From assembly GCA_048173955.1 (NCBI GenBank), contig DBEYOB010000170.1, forward strand, positions 1 through 10,471: a stretch of DNA of 10,471 nucleotides, written 5' to 3'. Positions 6,397 to 10,471 of this stretch are shown here, in pieces. The position numbers and the translations under genes are program-made. The stretch's first letter is position 1; every line of letters begins with the position of its first letter. This stretch comes from CAZUFB01 sp048173955 (GTDB lineage Bacteria; Actinomycetota; Coriobacteriia; Coriobacteriales; UMGS124). Under the pieces are notes generated by a model. It saw only the letters and a program-made list of their open reading frames with translations. It was not told where the DNA came from and did not search any database.

Positions 6397-9006
6397 CTAC
6401 AGCACGCCCCGCTCGCGCAGGAGCGCCGCGGCCTGCATCTTGGAGTGGACGCCGAGCTTGGCGTAGATGTTGGCAAGGTGCTTCTTGACCGTCTCGCGCG
6501 AGACGACCATGTCGTCGGCCGCCTCGGCGACCGACATGCCCGCGGCGATGCGGCGCATGGTGTCGACCTCGCGTTCGGTGAGCCGGGCCGCCTCTCCCTC
6601 GGTGCGGGACGGCCCGGCGAGCGCGTCGCGGAGGAACGCGGAGAGCCCGGCCCCCTCAGCGGTGCGCGCGAGGCGGTCCGCGACGGGGGCGACGATGGGG
6701 GCGTTGCCGGTCAGGGCGGAGGGAAGGCCGCACTCGAGCGCCACCCGCGCGGCGCGCGCCAAATAGCGCTCGGCCGCCTGGGTGCGGGCCACCTTCTCGG
6801 AGAACGCCGCGGCCAGCACGTTCGCATGGACGAACAGCGAGCGCTCGTCTGGGTCGGCGACGTCGGCGAGGGAACAGGCGTCCTCGTAGCGGGTGACGGC
6901 GTCGAGGCAGAACGCGACACCGGCGTCGAACAGGAGCGTCGCCGCGGGGGCGTCGCGCGATGCGAGCCGCTCGAGCGAGCGGGACCGCATGGCTTCGGCG
7001 CACCCGCGCACCAGGGGCAGCTGCGGCAGGGCGCGCAGGGCGCCCGGCTCGTTGACGACGAGCGCGCGGGCGAGCGTCTCCGCCGCTCCCGGCTCCCCCT
7101 TGCGGCAGGCGACCTTGGCGCGCAAGGCGAGGACCTCGGCGCGCTTGTCGGCCATGCCGCTTTCGCGCATCGACTGCTCCGCCGCGTCGCAGGCGCCGAG
7201 CGCCCCGTCGAGGTCGCCCTGCTCGTAATACGCGAGCGCGAGGCTCAGCCACGCGTAGCTCAGCATGGGCTTCTCGCGCCTCTGCGCCTCGGAGAACAGG
7301 GAGAGCGCCTGCTCGGCGTAGTGCTTCGCCTCGGCCATGTAGCCCAGGTCGGCGTCGCAGATGGCGAGGTTGCTGAGCGCGGAGCACGACAGCAGGCGGT
7401 TGCCTTCCCCGAGCTGCGCGTCGACCGCCCGCGCGAACAGCGCGCGGGCCTCCAGGGGACGGCTCCCGAGATGCGCGGCGGCACCGATCTGCATCATCAT
7501 ACCGCGCAGGTAGGTCTCGCGCTCGGGCAGGTACCGGAGTGCCTTCTCGGCAAGGACGCGCATGTCCGCCTCCTTGCCTTCGAACGAGGCGAGAAACGCC
7601 TTCTGGACCGTGCAGAACGCGAAGAGGAAGTCCTGGTCGTCCTTGAGGTTCTCGATGGCGTGGCGCAGATAGGCATGCGCCTCGTCGTTGTCGCCGCGCA
7701 GGGCGAGCGGCATGGAGAGCGCCGCGCAGACGAAGGGGCTGCACATGATCTCGCCGCGCGGGAGGTTGGCCGCCCAGCGCAGCAGGACGTGGTGGGCGTC
7801 GTCCATGTACAGACGCTCCCAGTTGTCGACGATGAGGCGCCTGATCTGCGCGTAGTCGTGGATGCGCGTCGCCACCTCGACGGCGGCCTCGTAGTAGCCG
7901 TTCGCCTCGTACCAGCGGAATATGCGCCCGTACGTCGCAAGGAGCTCGCCCTGGTCGAGGCGCGCGGAGCGGTTGCGCAGAAGGTCGGCGAGCAGCGGTT
8001 GGTAGCGGTACCAGGCCTCACCCCCGTCGCGCTCGACGCACTCGACGAACAGGCCGTCACCCACCACGGCGTCGATGCGCGACATGACCTCGTCGAGCGG
8101 CAGGCCGGTCAGCGCCTTCGCGAGCGAGATGTTGAACGAGTCGACCAGCGACGTCTCGACCATGAACCGCACGACGGCGGGGTCGATGCTTTCGAGGACC
8201 TCCTCGAACAGGTAGTCCTGCAGGTCGTCGCGCGCCCGGTCGATCGAGCGGCCGCCGGTCGGTGCCGCGCCGTCGGCGCACAGCAGGGCGACGAGGCGGC
8301 AGCCGGCGGGCCAGCCGTGCGTGAGGTGCGCGGCCTCGTCGAGCTGTCCTGACGAGAGCTCGAGCCCCTGCATCTGGAAGAACCGCGCCGTCTCCTCGGG
8401 GCCGAAGGCGAGGTCGTCCTCCCCCACCTCGACGAGCGACCCTTCGACGCGCATCTTGGCGAGCGGAAGGGAGAGGGGCCGCCGCGAGGTGGCGACGATG
8501 TGGACGTGGGGCGGCATGTGGCGGACGAGGTGGCGCAGGCTCGCCATGATCTCGTCTCCGCCCGCGACGCAGTGCAGGTCCTCGAGGACGATGGCGAGCG
8601 GCCGGTCGTATGCGTAGAGCCGCGTGATGGCGGCGTCGATGGCGGGCAGGGATTTGGCGAACGTGTCGCAGAGGCCGTCCTCGTCCAGGATGCCGGCAAG
8701 CCGGGGATCCGCCGCTGCGAGCGCGCCTCCCAGGTAGAGCCAGAACCGTTCGACCGAGCGGTCTTCGGGGCCAGTGGCGTACCAGGCCACGGTCGCCTTC
8801 CCCTGGTCGGCCGCCCACGAGAGCACCGCCGTCGTCTTGCCGTACCCGGCCGGAGCGACGAGCAGGGTGAGGCGCGCCTGCAACGCGCGCGCAAGCTTGG
8901 CGGCCGCGCGCGGCCGTTCGACGGTCGGACCCCCCTGCAGCGGGATTCGTATCTTCGACGGGAGCAGAACGCTCCCGAAGGACGGGGCTCCCCCACGATC
9001 GCTCAT
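6397..9006 (-). CDS. MalT/LAL-type LuxR-family transcriptional regulator
   Basis: This 869-residue protein has the MalT-like plan. A STAND-type NTPase domain carries Walker A APAGYGKT (51-58), Walker B IVLEDLH (139-145) and the sensor stretch IVATSRRP (170-177). A long helical-repeat region of TPR-like character (about 380-780) follows, then a C-terminal LuxR HTH (809-869: LTEREVDTMRRIAAG, SRETVKKHLANIYAKLG). MalT proteins are ATP-dependent activators whose repeat region senses a small molecule. An in-frame ATG at 9240 would add 78 residues, but ATG 9006 has GGGGAGG 9 nt upstream and an extended -10 about 70 bp upstream. The added residues would also be Arg/Pro-rich without family similarity. 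The gene sits immediately before the enzyme operon on the same strand (152-bp gap), so it probably controls that operon and perhaps the mocA-like gene. The ligand is unknown. Confidence 0.93.
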   Translation of the reverse strand: MSDRGGAPSFGSVLLPSKIRIPLQGGPTVERPRAAAKLARALQARLTLLVAPAGYGKTTAVLSWAADQGKATVAWYATGPEDRSVERFWLYLGGALAAADPRLAGILDEDGLCDTFAKSLPAIDAAITRLYAYDRPLAIVLEDLHCVAGGDEIMASLRHLVRHMPPHVHIVATSRRPLSLPLAKMRVEGSLVEVGEDDLAFGPEETARFFQMQGLELSSGQLDEAAHLTHGWPAGCRLVALLCADGAAPTGGRSIDRARDDLQDYLFEEVLESIDPAVVRFMVETSLVDSFNISLAKALTGLPLDEVMSRIDAVVGDGLFVECVERDGGEAWYRYQPLLADLLRNRSARLDQGELLATYGRIFRWYEANGYYEAAVEVATRIHDYAQIRRLIVDNWERLYMDDAHHVLLRWAANLPRGEIMCSPFVCAALSMPLALRGDNDEAHAYLRHAIENLKDDQDFLFAFCTVQKAFLASFEGKEADMRVLAEKALRYLPERETYLRGMMMQIGAAAHLGSRPLEARALFARAVDAQLGEGNRLLSCSALSNLAICDADLGYMAEAKHYAEQALSLFSEAQRREKPMLSYAWLSLALAYYEQGDLDGALGACDAAEQSMRESGMADKRAEVLALRAKVACRKGEPGAAETLARALVVNEPGALRALPQLPLVRGCAEAMRSRSLERLASRDAPAATLLFDAGVAFCLDAVTRYEDACSLADVADPDERSLFVHANVLAAAFSEKVARTQAAERYLARAARVALECGLPSALTGNAPIVAPVADRLARTAEGAGLSAFLRDALAGPSRTEGEAARLTEREVDTMRRIAAGMSVAEAADDMVVSRETVKKHLANIYAKLGVHSKMQAAALLRERGVL

Positions 9007-9015
9007 ACGGCCCGG

Positions 9016-9022
9016 CCTCCCC
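9016..9022 (-). promoter_or_regulatory. Ribosome binding site that fixes the LuxR regulator start
   Basis: On the minus strand this reads GGGGAGG, 9 nt before ATG 9006. It favours this start over the longer reading from 9240, which would include the promoter-like TATACT at 9078-9083 in coding sequence. Confidence 0.65.
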
Positions 9023-9077
9023 TCGCCTGCCCTGCCGCGGCATGCGCCGTGGCAAACGTGTCGCGGCAAACCTCTAC

Positions 9078-9086
9078 AGTATACCA
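9078..9086 (-). promoter_or_regulatory. Probable extended -10 promoter element of the regulator gene
   Basis: On the minus strand the sequence is TGGTATACT, a good extended -10 (TGnTATAnT form). Transcription would start near 9070, leaving a leader of about 65 nt. The hexamer 17 bp upstream is a poor -35 (CGGCAC), so activation or reliance on the extended -10 is likely. Confidence 0.5.
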
Positions 9087-9111
9087 AAGGTCCGTCGGAG
9101 GTGCCGGGTCG

Positions 9112-9135
9112 GGATGGCCTGGATGGCCTGGATGC
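9112..9135. repeat. Tandem 9-bp repeat upstream of the regulator promoter
   Basis: GGATGGCCT occurs twice in direct tandem (9112-9120, 9121-9129), followed by a partial third copy GGATGC. It lies about 30-50 bp upstream of the -10 element, where an activator could bind, though a simple slippage repeat is equally possible. Confidence 0.5.
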
Positions 9136-9144
9136 GATGCCAGC

Positions 9145-9198
9145 AGCCAAGACGTGCCGGTGCATGTTCAGGACATCTGGGGCGAGCCAAGACTTGCC
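9145..9198. repeat. Pair of 14-bp direct repeats upstream of the regulator gene
   Basis: AGCCAAGACGTGCC (9145-9158) and AGCCAAGACTTGCC (9185-9198) differ at one base and are spaced 40 bp start to start, close to four helical turns. They lie 60-120 bp upstream of the -10 of the regulator gene, in non-coding DNA. This suits two sites for one DNA-binding protein on the same face; function is inferred. Confidence 0.5.
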
Positions 9199-9552
9199 CG
9201 GGGCGGGTCGCTGCACCTGAAAACGGCCCGATGTGTGCAAAAGTGCCTCGAGTGCGCCCTTGGATGTCCTTGAACGAAGAATATAAAATATGGTAGAGAA
9301 ACGCTAAATTACGGAAGAGTAAGCCATCTTATCAATGTGCAATCTTCCCTGAATTTAACGCGTCAGTCTTCGCAACAAGGATGCTTTTTCGCAATGCACT
9401 CGAAGCGGCTTTGCACAGATTCGGCTGTAGTTAGAGCATTGATTGCGGATGTTCTCGCTCGGGCGGCTTCCGTCTGAGCAGTTTCCGCCCGAGGGGCTTC
9501 GGTACCGTGGTCCGCCTGACTGCGGTGCATGTGCCACCCCGTCTACTGTGTG
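9199..9552. other. Gene-free spacer with an AT-rich patch
   Basis: I see no credible gene here. The short minus-strand frame at 9355-9588 has no ribosome binding site or recognisable product. From about 9275 to 9365 the sequence becomes strikingly AT-rich (for example GAATATAAAATATGG at 9278-9292, and AATTTAACG), against a surrounding GC content that looks near 70%. The rest returns gradually to high GC. The patch could be an A/T-rich regulatory region, a remnant of transferred DNA or the home of an unrecognised small RNA. Confidence 0.5.
9458..9493. repeat. 9-bp inverted repeat in the spacer
   Basis: CTCGGGCGG (9458-9466) and CCGCCCGAG (9485-9493) are exact reverse complements around an 18-nt loop. 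No T-run follows on either strand. It lies upstream of the candidate operator for the mocA-like gene and could be a leader hairpin if transcription starts before it. Confidence 0.4.
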
Positions 9553-9574
9553 CCATTCCCCGTTCGGGTAATGG
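9553..9574. promoter_or_regulatory. Candidate operator upstream of the mocA-like gene
   Basis: CCATTCCCC-GTTC-GGGTAATGG is a 22-bp inverted repeat with 9-bp arms and a single mismatch, ending 85 bp before ATG 9660. Its core (9555-9572) matches the element at 6337-6354 upstream of the enzyme operon. Similar spacing to the start codon in both places supports a shared regulator. Orientation is not informative because the element is nearly palindromic. Confidence 0.5.
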
Positions 9575-9659
9575 GCCGTGCGGCGCATCGGCGCTATGGT
9601 TGCACAGGTGTACGTTTGGACGGCCCTGCGTGCCGTCCCGATGCGAACGGAGGCGGGCC

Positions 9660-10471
9660 ATGGCGGTCGAGTCGAACGGGCGCGCGCTGGTCGCCGTCCT
9701 CGCGGCGGGGGCGTCGCGGCGGATGGGGGCGCCCAAGCTGCTCCTTCCCTATCTTGACTCGAAGGGATCGAAGACCTGCCTCCTCGAGCGTGCCTGCGCC
9801 GCGGCGTGCGCGAGCCGGGCTTCGGGGGTCGCCGTCGTGTGCGGGCCGAACGTCGACGAGGTCCGTGCGGTCGTGGGCCGCTGCGCGTCCGGGTGCGCGG
9901 GGGGTTGCGAAGCCGGGCGTCCCTCGGTGCTCGTCAACGGGGCGTGGGAGACTGGCCAGGCCTCCTCGGTCGCCTGTGCGGCGCGCGCCGCGCTCGAAGG
10001 CGGGTTCGACGCGCTCGTCGTCATGACGGCCGACCAACCGTTCGTCGAGGCGCGCCACCTCGACGCACTCATGACGGCGCATGCAGGCGCCGCGCCCGAA
10101 GATGCGGACGGCTTTTCGACGGCGGGCCCGGATGGCCATGCGGTGTATGCGCTGCGCGCCTCCCGCGGCGGCAGGGGCGGCAACCCGTGCCTGTTCCCGC
10201 GCGCCGCGCTCCCCCTGCTGCTCGACCTGGGGGGCGACGAGGGCGCGCGTCGGCTCTTCGCGTCCGGTGCGCTCGCCGCGAACCCCGTCGCGTTCGACGG
10301 GCCCGACGACGGGCGCATCTTCTTCGACGTCGACGAGCCCGGGGACTTTGAGGAATTTCTGGCCGTCGTCGGGGGCAGGTCGGTCGGCGCGATCGCCGAG
10401 GCGGATCGCGGCGCCCCGCATGCCGCAACCGCGCCCGACGTGGCGAACGCCGGCGGGGCCGCAGGCGACGC
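9660..10471 (+). CDS. mocA: MocA-like molybdenum cofactor nucleotidyltransferase (partial, runs off right edge)
   Basis: The frame is open from ATG 9660 (GGAGG upstream) to the right edge, 270 residues. The MobA/MocA nucleotide-binding signature LAAGASRRMGAPKLLLPY is at 14-31. NGAWETGQASSV (93-104), TADQPF (123-128, metal-site Asp124 region), GGNPCLFPR (173-181) and FFDVDEPGDF (221-230) follow, all typical of MocA. MocA joins CMP to molybdopterin to give the MCD cofactor used by many bacterial xanthine oxidase-type enzymes. The catalytic domain ends near residue 237. Beyond it lies an Ala/Gly-rich stretch of over 30 residues with no stop in the window, so a linker to a second domain is possible. 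Cys75, Cys79 and Cys83 form an odd C-x3-C-x3-C cluster. It is divergent from the regulator and operon, and likely supplies the cofactor for that enzyme. GTP-using MobA activity is less likely but not excluded. Confidence 0.88.
   Translation, partial: MAVESNGRALVAVLAAGASRRMGAPKLLLPYLDSKGSKTCLLERACAAACASRASGVAVVCGPNVDEVRAVVGRCASGCAGGCEAGRPSVLVNGAWETGQASSVACAARAALEGGFDALVVMTADQPFVEARHLDALMTAHAGAAPEDADGFSTAGPDGHAVYALRASRGGRGGNPCLFPRAALPLLLDLGGDEGARRLFASGALAANPVAFDGPDDGRIFFDVDEPGDFEEFLAVVGGRSVGAIAEADRGAPHAATAPDVANAGGAAGD

Noticed and set aside
6346..8352. Plus-strand open frame of 668 codons opposite the LuxR regulator
   Set aside because: It is antisense to clear NTPase-repeat-HTH coding sequence, has low-complexity Arg/Ala/Gly/Val composition and no supported ribosome binding site.
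9007..9240. Longer N-terminus for the LuxR regulator from ATG 9240
   Set aside because: The 78 extra residues are unlike the family and would cover the extended -10 and repeats, while ATG 9006 has a good ribosome binding site.
9355..9588. Small minus-strand frame of 77 codons in the spacer
   Set aside because: No ribosome binding site, no recognisable product, and it runs across an inverted repeat and the candidate operator.

Overview
The window looks like a chromosome segment of a high-GC, anaerobic actinobacterium, most likely of the Coriobacteriia (Eggerthella/Gordonibacter-like). This rests on the strongly GC-biased codon use, the Tat-exported redox enzyme, the small secreted c-type cytochrome and the large MalT-type LuxR regulator. 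The taxonomic call is inference; no rRNA or other marker gene is present.

Almost everything lies on the minus strand and reads right to left. A MalT/LAL-type LuxR regulator (9006-6397) comes first. A compact operon follows, encoding a three-subunit enzyme of the xanthine oxidase/molybdenum hydroxylase family: a Tat-exported [2Fe-2S] subunit (6244-5477), a molybdopterin subunit (5477-3183) and an FAD subunit with a probable extra [4Fe-4S] cluster (3170-2229). Next come an unrecognised 370-residue protein (2197-1085) and a secreted diheme c-type cytochrome (1088-507). After a strong hairpin (451-487) comes the start of an XdhC/CoxI-type maturation factor (387 to beyond the left edge). On the other side of the regulator, after a 653-bp gene-free spacer with repeats and an AT-rich patch, a MocA-like nucleotidyltransferase (9660 to beyond the right edge) points the opposite way. 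Its family makes the molybdopterin cytosine dinucleotide cofactor.

The inferred scheme is as follows. MocA-like protein makes the dinucleotide cofactor, and the XdhC-like protein matures and inserts it. The folded complex leaves through Tat on the small subunit's signal, and electrons are exchanged outside the membrane with the diheme cytochrome rather than with NAD. The closest well-known plan is E. coli PaoABC-PaoD, which shares the Tat signal, the extra 4Fe-4S cluster in the FAD subunit and the XdhC-like chaperone.

Three things set this locus apart. The molybdopterin subunit appears to lack several catalytic motifs of the family, including the active-site glutamate (His725 sits there by eye alignment). 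The Tat-exported [2Fe-2S] subunit carries a C2H2 zinc-finger-like module between signal peptide and ferredoxin domain. An unrecognised protein is translationally coupled to the cytochrome. An imperfect palindrome, CATTCCCCGNNNGGGTRAT, lies about 90 bp upstream of both the enzyme operon and the mocA-like gene, suggesting co-regulation, possibly by the neighbouring LuxR protein.
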